From positions 1 through 64,000 of the forward strand of contig JAKFYE010000002.1 in the NCBI GenBank assembly GCA_021731045.1: a stretch of 64,000 bases of DNA, given 5' to 3'. The position numbers and the translations under genes were made by a program. This document shows positions 53,093 through 62,008 of this stretch, in pieces. The stretch comes from Bdellovibrionales bacterium. Its GTDB lineage: Bacteria; Bdellovibrionota; Bdellovibrionia; Bdellovibrionales; JAKFYE01. Each line of letters opens with the position of its first letter. The first letter of the stretch is position 1. The notes beneath the pieces are model-generated. The model searched no databases, had not been told where the DNA came from, and saw only the letters and a list, made by a program, of their open reading frames with translations.

Positions 53093-53473
53093 GAAGATCA
53101 CATCCTTGTTACCTTCTGCGTTAATAATATTACCTAAAGATAGGGTATCTAAACATACGGGATCGAGCAAGATATCTGGGCAATTAAATTCAGATTTAAT
53201 TTAGCAAAAACAGTGAGTTCCTCCACATATCCACAATATATGTGGAACTTGTCAGGAACTGGACCTTAGAAAGTTGAGTTGACAAGGGTTTCAGCGGATT
53301 GCTCGCTTTTTAATCAGGATTTAATTTATTGAAATTACTTAACAAAGTACTGTTTTACTCAGTTTTACTTTTAGTTTTTTCGGTATTCTTAAATCCGGTA
53401 TAGGGAATATGTCGACTTCTTGCCTGCTTAATGTGCATTTTAAATAGGATTTCTGTTTGCATAAGGTCAAAAC
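53093..53473. other. Divergent intergenic interval
   Basis: Upstream regions of the TPR lipoprotein (minus) and of the comEC pair (plus). A 12-bp stem with a 3-base bulge (AGTTCC and ACATAT arms) lies near 53216-53249. A perfect TTGACA at 53279-53284 has no -10 partner at the right distance. The sequence is AT-rich, with runs such as TTTACTTTTAGTTTTTTC. No ORF found. Confidence 0.45.
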
Positions 53474-54367
53474 ATGAAATCAGTTTCATTATGTTTTATT
53501 AGCTTCTTAATCCTTTTCAACGTAGGGCTGCCCAATAATCTTGCAAATTTAAGTGTCTTTTTAAGAAATCGGTGTGAGAAATCTCTACCCACCACTTTAT
53601 ATCACGATTTAAATTCGGCTCTTATTTGTGGAACCCATCTTGAAAACCCACATACTAAAGGGATTTTTCAATCTACAGGACTAATTCACTTAATTGTAGT
53701 CTCCGGAAGCCACCTGCTATTTCTTCAATCCATGATTGCTATTTTTTTAAGCAAACTGTTTAAGCAGCAACCTCCATTTGTGCTTGTAGCCGGGATTTTA
53801 TTCTTTTTTACAATAATGACGGGGCTTCAAGCACCATGCGTACGCGCACTTATTCAACTTCTACTTACAAGACTGAGTACAAATCGAAAACTTTTTTGGC
53901 GTCCTTGGCAGGTAGCTTTGTTTTCAGGCATTATTTGCCTCGCGCTATTTCCAGAATGGCTAAGTTCTTTATCTCTATTAATGAGCTGGGCATGCGCTTT
54001 GGCGCTCTCATTAACTGAATTCTCAAATTCAAAATTAAAACAACATACCCTCATTTACTTTGTACTTTTGCCTATCATATCATCATTAGCGATTCCTCAT
54101 CCCCTTACCATTTTCATTAACTTTGTTTTTGTTCCCGTCTTTGGAGTTCTCGTATTTCCAATGTCTTTGCTTGTGCTGTTTTTGCCATTTCTTGCATTTA
54201 TGACCGACAGACTGTGGGAGTTTTTGATTGAGGTTTTAAGTCGGCTCGAAAGTTTTACTCCTAGCCTCGGGACTTTTAAGATTTTCATTTTCTATCAATG
54301 GCTATTTCTTTTGCTCTCGCACCTCTTCGTTCATATATATTTTGTTAGAAGATCCCAACGTGTCTAA
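53474..54367 (+). CDS. comEC: ComEC N-terminal channel portion (split gene)
   Basis: The 297-residue membrane protein carries the ComEC/Rec2 competence domain: FQSTGLIHLIVVSGSHL, IMTGLQAPCVRALIQL and then a chain of hydrophobic helices. ComEC forms the inner-membrane channel for transforming DNA. A usual ComEC of about 700 residues has this domain together with an OB-fold domain before it and a beta-lactamase domain after it; here the OB-fold is absent and the lactamase domain is in the next ORF. The stop overlaps the next start by 8 bases. Confidence 0.85.
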   Translation: MKSVSLCFISFLILFNVGLPNNLANLSVFLRNRCEKSLPTTLYHDLNSALICGTHLENPHTKGIFQSTGLIHLIVVSGSHLLFLQSMIAIFLSKLFKQQPPFVLVAGILFFFTIMTGLQAPCVRALIQLLLTRLSTNRKLFWRPWQVALFSGIICLALFPEWLSSLSLLMSWACALALSLTEFSNSKLKQHTLIYFVLLPIISSLAIPHPLTIFINFVFVPVFGVLVFPMSLLVLFLPFLAFMTDRLWEFLIEVLSRLESFTPSLGTFKIFIFYQWLFLLLSHLFVHIYFVRRSQRV

Positions 54368-55094
54368 ATTTTTATTTTTTATTATTTTTATTTTAAGCCC
54401 AACGTTGAATGAAGGTCGGCTAAATCGTTTTGTTGTATGGAACGTAGGACAAGGACTCACGACGACTTTGGTGACTTCGAGTGCCTGCTTACATTTTGAC
54501 ATGGGTGGAGAAATCTCTCCGCTGATAAACATTTATACTGTTTGTCGTCACTTAAAAAATCGTGTGTATTTTAGTCATTGGGATTGGGATCATATTGGAT
54601 TTTCAAAAATGGCGTTTCAAAAACTCCCATCGCTTTGCGTGGCGAAATTACCCGGTGGTCTGCCCAGTCGATCTAAAGAGGCTTTAATGTCACGATTTCC
54701 ACTCTGTACGGGCGCAGATCTTAACTTAATCCAGGAGCTGACAAATCCAAAACTTTTGGCAACCGCCAAGAACTCAAATAATGCGAGTCGGGTATTGACC
54801 GCTTTTAGTAAAATTATTCTTCCAGGAGATTCCACAAACTCTCAAGAAAAAATATGGAGTGCGCGATTGCCCCTTTATATGACATCCGCAGTTTTAGTTT
54901 TAGGTCATCACGGGAGCAAAACGAGTACATCTGAAACTTTATTGAATCGTCTTCATCATGTGCGCATGGCCATCGCAAGTGCGCGAAAAAACCGGTACGG
55001 ACATCCTCATCAAGAAACTTTATTACGTCTGAAACTTCACAAGGTCCCGACCCTTTCAACTGAAAACTGGGGATCAATTTCATTAGAGTTATAA
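54360..55094 (+). CDS. ComEC C-terminal metallo-beta-lactamase portion (split gene)
   Basis: The 244-residue protein has a hydrophobic start (FLFFIIFILSPTLN) that could target it to the membrane, then the beta-lactamase fold of ComEC: VVWNVGQGLTTTLV, the metal site SHWDWDHIG (HxDxDH), ILPGDST and LGHHGSKTSTSE. In complete ComEC this domain acts as the nuclease-like periplasmic end. The start codon is uncertain: GTG at 54360 overlaps the upstream stop, and TTG at 54342 is also possible. Both halves are intact, so this is either a functional split or an old frameshift in one ORF. Confidence 0.82.
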   Translation: MSKFLFFIIFILSPTLNEGRLNRFVVWNVGQGLTTTLVTSSACLHFDMGGEISPLINIYTVCRHLKNRVYFSHWDWDHIGFSKMAFQKLPSLCVAKLPGGLPSRSKEALMSRFPLCTGADLNLIQELTNPKLLATAKNSNNASRVLTAFSKIILPGDSTNSQEKIWSARLPLYMTSAVLVLGHHGSKTSTSETLLNRLHHVRMAIASARKNRYGHPHQETLLRLKLHKVPTLSTENWGSISLEL

Positions 55095-55095
55095 T

Positions 55096-55127
55096 AAAAA
55101 GGGGGGACGACAACGTCCCCCCTTTTT
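55096..55127. terminator. Strong bidirectional terminator
   Basis: AAAAAGGGGGGAC and its complement pair over 13 bases around a 6-base loop, with T-runs on both strands. It closes the comEC pair on the plus strand (stop 55094) and ald on the minus strand (stop 55147). Confidence 0.9.
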
Positions 55128-55146
55128 ATTTAAATTTTAGATAGAT

Positions 55147-56256
55147 TTAAGACAAACGGAAAGGTTTGTATTCCATTCCGAGATCACGCGCGACGGGCTC
55201 GTAGCAAACGTATCCGCCGTACACGTTCAAACCTTTTAGCAATGCTGGGTAACGACTTACGGCTTCTTCTACTCCGAGAGCTGCCAAAATTGAAGCATAC
55301 TTAAAGGTCACATTCGTTAAGGCGTAAGTTGAAGTTCTCGAAACCACACCCGGCATATTTGGTACGCAATAATGAATCACGCCATCAATTTCATATACTG
55401 GATTCACGTGTGAAGTTGGGCGGCAAGTTTCAATACAACCCCCTTGATCCACCGCTACGTCCACAACAACGGAACCTTTAGACATCGTCGAAATCATTGA
55501 ACGGGTGACCAAACATGGAGCTTTTGCACCTGTAACTAAGACACCACCAATCAAAAGGTCCGACTTGGCGACGCATTCCTCGATATTTTTGACGTTAGAA
55601 TAAAGAGTTGAAACACGCCCTTGAAAAATATCATCCAAATATTCTAGTCGTGACGTATTCACATCGAGAATCGTAACTTCGGCCCCTAGACCAATCGCCA
55701 TCTTTGCTGCATTTGTTCCAACGACACCGCCGCCAATAATCGTGACTTTAGCGCGATGAACTCCAGTTACGCCTCCAAGCAAAATGCCTTTTCCACCATT
55801 ATTTTTTTGTAAGTAAAATGCACCGACTTGGGTTGCCATTCTACCCGCAACCTCACTCATCGGGACTAACAAAGGCAAAGAACGATCTGGATTTTCTATG
55901 GTTTCGTAGCCAATTGCTTTAACTTTACGTTCACACAAAACTTTTGTGAGTTTTGGTTCTGCCGCTAAATGAAGGTATGTGTATAAAATTTGATTAGAAC
56001 GTAAAAGTTCATATTCGTCTGGCAATGGTTCTTTTACTTTTACAATCATATCGGCGCGATCATAAACCTCTTTTTTAGTTTCTATGACTTTAGCTCCGAC
56101 CGATGTGTATGTATCGTTAGAAATGCCGCTGCCTAGTCCGGCATCTTTCTCGACCAAAACGGTGTGTCCTTCTAGGACGAGTTGACGAACCCCGCTTTCT
56201 GTCATCCCGACACGGTTCTCACTGATCTTAATTTCCTTTGGCACACCGATTATCAT
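55147..56256 (-). CDS. ald: Alanine dehydrogenase
   Basis: The 369-residue enzyme converts L-alanine and NAD to pyruvate, ammonium and NADH. Diagnostic segments are GVPKEIKISENRVGMT, VKVKEPLPDEYELL, TYLHLAAEPKLT, the NAD-binding GGGVVGTNAAKMAIGLGAEV, VDVAVDQGGCIET and PNMPGVVSRTSTYALTN. GAGGAG precedes the ATG. It is transcribed alone and ends at the bidirectional terminator. Together with PutA it supports growth on amino acids. Confidence 0.96.
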   Translation of the reverse strand: MIIGVPKEIKISENRVGMTESGVRQLVLEGHTVLVEKDAGLGSGISNDTYTSVGAKVIETKKEVYDRADMIVKVKEPLPDEYELLRSNQILYTYLHLAAEPKLTKVLCERKVKAIGYETIENPDRSLPLLVPMSEVAGRMATQVGAFYLQKNNGGKGILLGGVTGVHRAKVTIIGGGVVGTNAAKMAIGLGAEVTILDVNTSRLEYLDDIFQGRVSTLYSNVKNIEECVAKSDLLIGGVLVTGAKAPCLVTRSMISTMSKGSVVVDVAVDQGGCIETCRPTSHVNPVYEIDGVIHYCVPNMPGVVSRTSTYALTNVTFKYASILAALGVEEAVSRYPALLKGLNVYGGYVCYEPVARDLGMEYKPFRLS

Positions 56257-56338
56257 TTGGAAGTCTCCTCTTTTTTTGGAATACTAATTAAGTTTTAAGA
56301 TGAAGTTTTGTTCTATCCCAGCGGTAGTAGGGCGTCAA

Positions 56339-57112
56339 ATGAGAGCTCCTTACATTCGAATCGTGACGTCTTTCTTCCTAGCCCTCTCGATGCCTTGCGT
56401 TGTGTTGGCAAATCCCCCAGAGGGTTTGGATAACTTTGCGATCCACAATAAAGGTAAAACGAGCTCTTCGCTCTCTCCATTAGTGTCGTATGCAAAGTCG
56501 GCATGGATTTCTCCTTACTCGACACTCGAGGCCGTCGCGTCGACTCCTCTCGCGAAGAATTTATTAACTTACGGTGCAAAAGTAAATGTGGGCGGCGCGT
56601 ACGGAGATCGCAGTTCTTATTTATTACGATACGATTGGATTTTTACTCCAACGTCTTCTTTGAGTCTTAAATGGTCTCACGAAGATTGGAAATATATTTC
56701 AACTGCAAAAGATTCTTATGGAGTCGAATACAATTATTTTATAGCCGTAGGAGACCGCAGCGGTTTATACGGATCAATTGGTGGCTATTATCGTTTTTTA
56801 AAACAAAGATGGAACAAGCCGTGGTGGTCTCCATTTAATTTTAATACCAAAGATCAAGAATATTATTTTACGGGAGCCCTGGGCTGGAAAGGCTCTTTAA
56901 GCGAAACAAGTTATTTCACGTTTGATATGAACGTACGAGACACTTGGAGCTATTATAATTTTGATAACGTCGCTTTTGATTTTAATTTTTATCTCGGGAC
57001 CGGAAAAAACTTTGTTTGGAGAATCAATGGTGGTGTTAGGACTTCTGCAATATGGTCGGGTACAATGTACCCGTCTCAATACTATGGCGGATTGGGTTTC
57101 GTCGTATTTTAA
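56339..57112 (+). CDS. Exported protein, probable outer-membrane barrel
   Basis: The 257-residue protein begins with a signal peptide (MRAPYIRIVTSFFLALSM, cleavage near VVLA). About ten alternating strands rich in Tyr, Trp and Gly follow, ending in GLGFVVF. A terminal phenylalanine is typical of BAM substrates. I use the ATG at 56339, with AGGG 6 bases upstream; an in-frame ATG at 56300 lacks a site. No known family recognised. It is divergent from ald. Confidence 0.7.
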   Translation: MRAPYIRIVTSFFLALSMPCVVLANPPEGLDNFAIHNKGKTSSSLSPLVSYAKSAWISPYSTLEAVASTPLAKNLLTYGAKVNVGGAYGDRSSYLLRYDWIFTPTSSLSLKWSHEDWKYISTAKDSYGVEYNYFIAVGDRSGLYGSIGGYYRFLKQRWNKPWWSPFNFNTKDQEYYFTGALGWKGSLSETSYFTFDMNVRDTWSYYNFDNVAFDFNFYLGTGKNFVWRINGGVRTSAIWSGTMYPSQYYGGLGFVVF

Positions 57113-57119
57113 TGAGTGA

Positions 57120-57950
57120 TTACGGAAATGCGACTTTTCGCGTGTCGAGAGAATTTCCATTTACGGTGACTTCGACGTAGTTTTGATGGTTCCCAGGATC
57201 AATCAAATCATTGGCTCCACCTGTTACAATATATTTTACGCCACCCAATTCTATTTCGTTATACCCATGATAATGACCGGCAAACATAATGTTGACGGAG
57301 TAACGACTGAGCATATCCTTAACTATAGCGGCTTCCTCTTCACTCGCAAGCTTGAAGACACTAGTGAAGTTTCCGTTCCAAATAGGATAGTGAGTCAGCA
57401 CAATCTTATGGGTTTGGGTTGCCGCCTTTAAATCCTCTTCGAGCCAACTCAATTGTTTTTCACCAAACACACCATTTGCTGAATCTAAAACAGTAATATG
57501 CACGTTATCGGCATTGAACGAATACATGCTGCGACCTAAAAACTTTTTAAAATTCTTCCAGCCTTCAAAAAAAATATCATGGTTCCCGATCGCAGAGCGA
57601 TACGCCATATTAAATTTTCCGAATAAAGCTTGGTAGGCTAAGTACTGTCCTTCTTCTCCGTTATCGGTATTGTCTCCGCAAGAAATTACGAATGCGTCGC
57701 CATTTGATTGAATGCGAGCAAGCATCGACTCCAAAACATTTCCGCCGGGACTTCCCATATGCGTATCCGAAAGCACTACAAATTTAAAATTATTTGTTCC
57801 CACCGGATCGATGTCTGCTACAGGCGCAATTTCCCCAGAAAAATTATCGTTAAATCGACCCGTCACTGGATCGGTTTCGAAGGTCGTGCAAGAAAGTAAA
57901 AAACCAACGCTAAAAAAAAGCAGAATGGTCGCAACTAATACGTATCGCAT
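57120..57950 (-). CDS. Metallophosphoesterase lipoprotein
   Basis: The 276-residue protein has a lipoprotein signal (lipobox FLLSC). The calcineurin-like phosphoesterase motifs follow in order: LSDTHMG (DxH), GDNTDN, GNHD, LTHYP and GHYHG. These bind two metals and hydrolyse phosphate esters. The substrate is unknown (cyclic nucleotide, nucleotide or phospholipid are possible). AAGGA precedes the ATG. It is convergent with the barrel-like gene. Confidence 0.9.
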   Translation of the reverse strand: MRYVLVATILLFFSVGFLLSCTTFETDPVTGRFNDNFSGEIAPVADIDPVGTNNFKFVVLSDTHMGSPGGNVLESMLARIQSNGDAFVISCGDNTDNGEEGQYLAYQALFGKFNMAYRSAIGNHDIFFEGWKNFKKFLGRSMYSFNADNVHITVLDSANGVFGEKQLSWLEEDLKAATQTHKIVLTHYPIWNGNFTSVFKLASEEEAAIVKDMLSRYSVNIMFAGHYHGYNEIELGGVKYIVTGGANDLIDPGNHQNYVEVTVNGNSLDTRKVAFP

Positions 57951-58223
57951 GAAAGTCCTTTTTTCGCAGATAAAGACAACTCACATTTACTAAAGTCGTA
58001 TCAGGTTATTATATATTTGCAGCTTTTCAATAAACGTTGCGCTTCTGCTGAGCTTCCCCCTGCTTTCGTCCAGGCTCGCGTGAATGCGAGTCAAATTGAA
58101 CACTCCTGCAGTTTTTTCGCTACACTTGAGAGAACTTTGAGCTCTTAGTCCTTCGTATATTGGATATGGATTGTGTTTACATATGGTCCATTCATTGCTT
58201 TAAATGAAGGCACGAGGTCCACA

Positions 58224-59132
58224 ATGTTTTTACAAAGAACGATTCGCAATCGAACCCAAGTTCACGGTGTTGGCCTTCATACGGGAAAACCTGCAAGTTT
58301 AACGTTTTGCCCAGCCCCCCCCTCTTCGGGAATTCACTTTGTTCGCCACGATTTGCCTCAGAGTCCGTCTTTATACGTACATGTGAAAAATGTGACTTCG
58401 ACAAACAATGCCACAACTTTAGGAAACTCGGCTTTTTCGATTTCGACCGTTGAGCATTGTCTCTCTGCTATGTCGGCACTGCGAATCGACAATTTATCTA
58501 TCGAATTAGATGGACCCGAAATTCCGATCGTAGATGGGAGCGCAAAGCCCTACCTCGAAGCTTTGTTAAAAGTCGGGTTAGCCGATCAAGATGAGCCGCG
58601 AAAGTATGCTTACGTCACTAAGCCTATTTATTTTGGAGACGATGATAAGTACGCGTTCGTACAACCTTACAATGGGCTTCGCATCACCTGCACCATTGAG
58701 TTTCCGCATGCTAAAATTGGCCGACAAACTATGGACGTTGATGTCAATATGCACACATTTAAAAATGATATTTCAGGTGCACGCACGTTTGGATTTCTTA
58801 AGGATGTTGAATTTTTGCATTCTAAAGGTTTAGCACTTGGAGGAAGTTTGCAGAACGCGATTGTTCTCGATCATGATAATGTCATGAACCCTGAAGGCTT
58901 ACGTTTTGCCGATGAGTTTGTTCGACATAAAGTATTAGATGCACTCGGAGATTTAACAACTTTAGGTGTTCCACTACTTGGCCATTTAACTTTATTTCGA
59001 CCAGGGCATGACATTATGAACAAACTTATAAATAAAATTTTAGACACGCCCAACTCGTGTCGCATAATGGAGCTCGCCGCTCCGATCGATGAGTCAGACC
59101 CTCGCAACGATTTTCGCTGGATGACCGAATAA
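58224..59132 (+). CDS. lpxC: UDP-3-O-acyl-N-acetylglucosamine deacetylase LpxC
   Basis: The 302-residue zinc enzyme makes the first committed step of lipid A synthesis. It opens with LQRTIRNRTQVHGVGLHTG. The zinc histidine lies in STVEHCLSAM, followed by GPEIPIVDGSA. The second zinc site and catalytic residues lie in FVRHKVLDALGDL and LFRPGH. GAGG lies 7 bases before the ATG at 58224; the longer frame from 58173 has no site. It confirms a Gram-negative LPS-bearing host. Confidence 0.95.
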   Translation: MFLQRTIRNRTQVHGVGLHTGKPASLTFCPAPPSSGIHFVRHDLPQSPSLYVHVKNVTSTNNATTLGNSAFSISTVEHCLSAMSALRIDNLSIELDGPEIPIVDGSAKPYLEALLKVGLADQDEPRKYAYVTKPIYFGDDDKYAFVQPYNGLRITCTIEFPHAKIGRQTMDVDVNMHTFKNDISGARTFGFLKDVEFLHSKGLALGGSLQNAIVLDHDNVMNPEGLRFADEFVRHKVLDALGDLTTLGVPLLGHLTLFRPGHDIMNKLINKILDTPNSCRIMELAAPIDESDPRNDFRWMTE

Positions 59133-59205
59133 ATATATTCTGTTGGCGACAGGCCTTTTGTCGGGAATTGCTTGTGTCTGTCTCAAAATATACCGAAACA
59201 TAGTC

Positions 59206-59487
59206 GTGCGCCTTTATCCGATTTATAAAATTCTAATTTTTACTTTTTTGGTCAGTCTTGTATCGGCTTGCGCCTCAACGAGCGATCGCGACCCAAGCAG
59301 TGATTCGGGCGAATACTCTTCAAACGCTCATCCGTCTGCCTACGGAATGGACGGATTTTTTCTTAAAAAGCAAAGCCCCGAACATGAAACCTCAGGACAA
59401 GCTCTCGATTTTTTCTATAAACATTGCAACGGAAGCTCGAATCGCGCCTGGTATTCAAAAACCGCTTATGAGTGTGAAGGTCGGTAA
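59206..59487 (+). CDS. Small lipoprotein
   Basis: The 93-residue protein has a lipoprotein signal (YKILIFTFLVSLVSAC, lipobox V-S-A-C). A short mature region follows with serine-rich linker and two cysteines at the end (HCNG and YECEG). I use the GTG at 59206, which gives a normal signal peptide; a TTG at 59143 would add an unlikely leader. It lies 73 bases after lpxC on the same strand. No family recognised. Confidence 0.6.
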   Translation: MRLYPIYKILIFTFLVSLVSACASTSDRDPSSDSGEYSSNAHPSAYGMDGFFLKKQSPEHETSGQALDFFYKHCNGSSNRAWYSKTAYECEGR

Positions 59488-59568
59488 AGCTCCGTCCCTA
59501 TTTTCATATTCACTCTAGCGAAAACGCCATCTTTAAAGTTCAAGAACATGATGGTTGGAGAAGAGGCT

Positions 59569-60969
59569 TTAAAGTGTAATGGCACTAAAGTAAGTTTTTA
59601 TTTCCATTAAAAGAGATTTTAAAGTTAAACCATCTTTCACATTCTGCCAGGTAATGGAGTCGTCATTTAAGAGTTTAGCAATGTCGGATGGTTTAATCGC
59701 ACACCATTGCGGATTTAAAATGTTGTGGTCCATAAGTGCGGCTTGCAGGGCTCCTATCCCTTTGCATAAATCTTGAACAGACGCGTGGGCCGACATATTC
59801 CCTCCCGTTTTGAAGGTACAGGATAAATTATTAATGCGGGTTGCGAAGATGGTGGCGTCGATTTCAATTTGTTTTGGATCAGGCGTTCCGATCAAGGTTA
59901 CCGGCTCTCCCCAAATAGTTATAAAAACCAAAGCTTGCGCTAAGGAATTGGCCTCAATTTCCCGCCATTGATAGTTTTGGACACCGTAAGTTTTTAGACG
60001 ATAGCCGATGACATTCAGAGATGATGAAGGATTTATTTTTAAGGTTTTTTCGAAACTATCAAACAATCCGTCAGAGTCTTTGTAGCGAACGGTTTGGTTT
60101 TTTATATTTGATGAATATGAAATTTCAAAGCTCGTCATGCGCTGTTGAACCGAATCCATCGCGGCACTAAGGATTAAATGTCCTGTTCCTACAACTTCAT
60201 TGACCTTCGCGTTCGAGGATGCAAACTCTTCAAAATTCCATAAATCTGATTGGCCTCCAGCAAGAACCTCTTCAATAACGTTTTTGATTTCAACACCGGG
60301 CACGACAATCGTGTAATCACCATTGAGAATTGTCCCTGGGCTGATTTCATCTATTTTATCCTGACCGGGCTTATAAATTTGGTAGGAGAGCAATCCTAAA
60401 AGCTTCGCGCCCGAGGGCAAGTCTTCAAAGACCGGACCTCCGCTCATACCAAACTCTGCTAACGTATTTTTAGACATGAGGTAACTGCTATACCCAAATG
60501 AAATAAGAGTACTCATCGTGATCTGCATCCACGTTCCCACGTTAGATTCTTGAAGGGACTGAGAATTAGCAGGGTAACCTATCAAGACATACTTACTAGA
60601 ACCGTTGTAGGGTGTGATAAGGTTTTGAAGGTCAGAAATACGAAGATCATTCAAAGTTTGAATCGGTACGTTTTTGAGTTTAAGAATAGCAAATCGACGT
60701 GCCCAGTCCGACATAATGTAGTCAGCAGCAAATAATCCACCGTCAAATTTTACGGCATGCTTAGACATTTTAGAGTTGTCACGAATCAAAACATGATCAG
60801 AGGTCAAAACATAGAGTTCGTTATTAAATCGAAAAATAATTCCGGAGCCAAACATGGAGGGCGGAGCCGACGCAATTCCTGAGGATATCTTCGCTACCGG
60901 GTAACTGTCGATGGATCCCCAACATATTGAACAAACTAGAAAGAAGAGGACGAAGATTAAACTTTTCAT
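59569..60969 (-). CDS. Trypsin-like serine-protease fold protein, exported
   Basis: The 466-residue protein has a signal peptide (MKSLIFVLFFLVCSICWG). A trypsin-like domain follows: FGSGIIFRFNN with YVLTSDHVL (catalytic histidine), and the nucleophile FGMSGGPVF. The usual Asp-Ile-Ala-Val-Leu segment reads RRFAILKL, so the catalytic aspartate is not in its normal place; a nearby aspartate in SDWARR may not replace it. The C-terminal 230 residues are a separate beta-rich domain. It could be a weak or inactive protease. Confidence 0.78.
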   Translation of the reverse strand: MKSLIFVLFFLVCSICWGSIDSYPVAKISSGIASAPPSMFGSGIIFRFNNELYVLTSDHVLIRDNSKMSKHAVKFDGGLFAADYIMSDWARRFAILKLKNVPIQTLNDLRISDLQNLITPYNGSSKYVLIGYPANSQSLQESNVGTWMQITMSTLISFGYSSYLMSKNTLAEFGMSGGPVFEDLPSGAKLLGLLSYQIYKPGQDKIDEISPGTILNGDYTIVVPGVEIKNVIEEVLAGGQSDLWNFEEFASSNAKVNEVVGTGHLILSAAMDSVQQRMTSFEISYSSNIKNQTVRYKDSDGLFDSFEKTLKINPSSSLNVIGYRLKTYGVQNYQWREIEANSLAQALVFITIWGEPVTLIGTPDPKQIEIDATIFATRINNLSCTFKTGGNMSAHASVQDLCKGIGALQAALMDHNILNPQWCAIKPSDIAKLLNDDSITWQNVKDGLTLKSLLMEIKTYFSAITL

Positions 60970-61136
60970 ATTGTATTAACTCCTAGAGCCACGGAGCCGA
61001 TTTTTCAAATGCTTTTACAGCTCTTGCCGCAGATAACCTAAACGAAGCTGGGCATTTTGAACTTTGGTCTATAAACGAGAGAGGGGAACGTCAATGCTCT
61101 CTTGTGATTAAACTTATTTTTGAAAAGTACTTGGGT

Positions 61137-61166
61137 GCAAAAGGTACGGACATCTTTTTTGCGACC
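61137..61166 (+). repeat. Copy of one arm of the 30220 hairpin
   Basis: This 30-base stretch, from GCAAAAGGTACGGACATC to TTGCGACC, matches 30221-30250 at 29 positions. The second arm is absent here: it continues GAACGTGTCG rather than the paired arm. It is a truncated copy, so these hairpins move or are copied. Confidence 0.7.
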
Positions 61167-61352
61167 GAACGTGTCGACAGAATTGGGTAACTCGCGCTTG
61201 AATCTTTGTGTTTGTTTGAAGATTAAAAAGTTCTAGTGCTGGGAAAACATGTGTAGTTTTTAGTTAGTTTTTTATCAAAGGCGGCATTCTCCTTTTCGCC
61301 ACGAAATACATCTGCGGAATATCGTTTGGTTTTTCTATGTGAGAGATTAGAC

Positions 61353-61391
61353 GAACTGGCGTGACCCTTTAATGGGTCTTTTAGCCAGTTC
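61353..61391 (+). repeat. Two-step hairpin, GAACTGGC type
   Basis: Outer arms GAACTGGC/GCCAGTTC pair perfectly over 8 bases, with spacer gtg, inner stem ACCC/GGGT, loop tttaat and spacer ctttta. Spacing is identical to 377-415, with matched changes in both stems. It precedes the composite element, as its relative follows one at the window start. Confidence 0.7.
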
Positions 61392-61460
61392 TGTGCCTGA
61401 TGTTTGAAATTTATCTGTCGTAGTTATACTAGAGTTTTCTATTACGGCCGACGTTAAGCG

Positions 61461-61630
61461 GGAAAAATATTTTACATTGAATTTGGCGTGGCGTCTTCAA
61501 GGGGGCGTTGGAGCCCCAACAGACGCTGCTGGGATTTTACGGTAAAATATTTATTCGATGAGTATGCGTGTTTGGTGACGGAGGGTTAGAGAAGTGGGTT
61601 GTGTTTTTATTTTTGAGATTTAAAGTTTTT
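61461..61630 (-). repeat. Composite structured element, copy 3
   Basis: In reverse orientation this aligns with 165-326. The 36-nt hairpin at 61491-61526 has outer stem GCGTC/GACGC and inner stem GGGGC/GCCCC; relative to copy 1 one outer pair is changed from G-C to T-A. Flanking AAATATTT segments and the distal region (near GGGTTAGAGAAGTGG) also correspond. It lies about 380 bases before the HNH gene. Confidence 0.65.
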
Positions 61631-61662
61631 AGTAAATCGAGGCAAGAGACTTTCGTAGAATT

Positions 61663-61686
61663 AGTTCCAGCGCTGGAACTTTTTTG
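61663..61686. terminator. 18-bp palindrome followed by T-run
   Basis: AGTTCCAGCGCTGGAACT is perfectly self-complementary and is followed by TTTTTT. This is terminator-like for the plus strand if the stem folds with a GCGC loop. The core GTTCCAGCGCTGG recurs inside the HNH gene (62681-62693), so it may instead be a protein-binding site. Confidence 0.55.
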
Positions 61687-61959
61687 ATATTCTGAGATTT
61701 GAGAAATTTGATTGGTTGAAATAATATTTTTATTTTCTTAGTAATTATTTGTTGACAGGCTTTTTCAATTTTTCAGAGAAGAATCTTGGTTTTCTTGCGA
61801 ATGTCGTTAAAGTGTTTTTGTTGCTTCATAAATGGGTTACGTTTGGTTTATTTTTACTATTTAAGATGCGTCTTTCATTCAATGTTTATTCTTTGTGGGG
61901 TTTATATTAGCACTTAATTTTTTGATTTTTAAACATGGTGTAGAGTCTTTTTGTTTTAG

Positions 61960-61988
61960 AAAGCTTAGGTGTCTTCTGAGCTTTTTTT
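61960..61988 (+). terminator. Terminator-like hairpin in the HNH leader
   Basis: AAAGCTTAG pairs with CTGAGCTTT (one G-T pair) around 7 bases, followed by TTTTG. It ends 7 bases before the AAGGAG of the HNH gene. A transcript from upstream would end here, before the gene, or could be attenuated. Confidence 0.6.
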
Positions 61989-62008
61989 GACTTTAAGGAG
62001 AATATTTC

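Larger units (their letters stand above)
60970..62008. other. Repeat-rich kilobase upstream of the HNH gene
   Basis: No ORF of note fills this interval. It holds a copy of the 30-bp hairpin arm (61137-61166), the hairpin at 61353-61391, the composite element (61461-61630), an 18-bp palindrome with a T-run (61663-61686), a terminator-like hairpin next to the HNH ribosome site (61960-61988) and an AT-rich stretch. A sequence at 61226-61247 matches part of the HNH gene (62679-62700) with few differences and may be an eroded fragment of a related gene. An ncRNA transcribed from this region is possible but unproved. Confidence 0.55.

Noticed and set aside
53279-53284. Perfect TTGACA in the comEC upstream region
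   Set aside because: No -10 hexamer lies 16-18 bases downstream, so I did not call a promoter.
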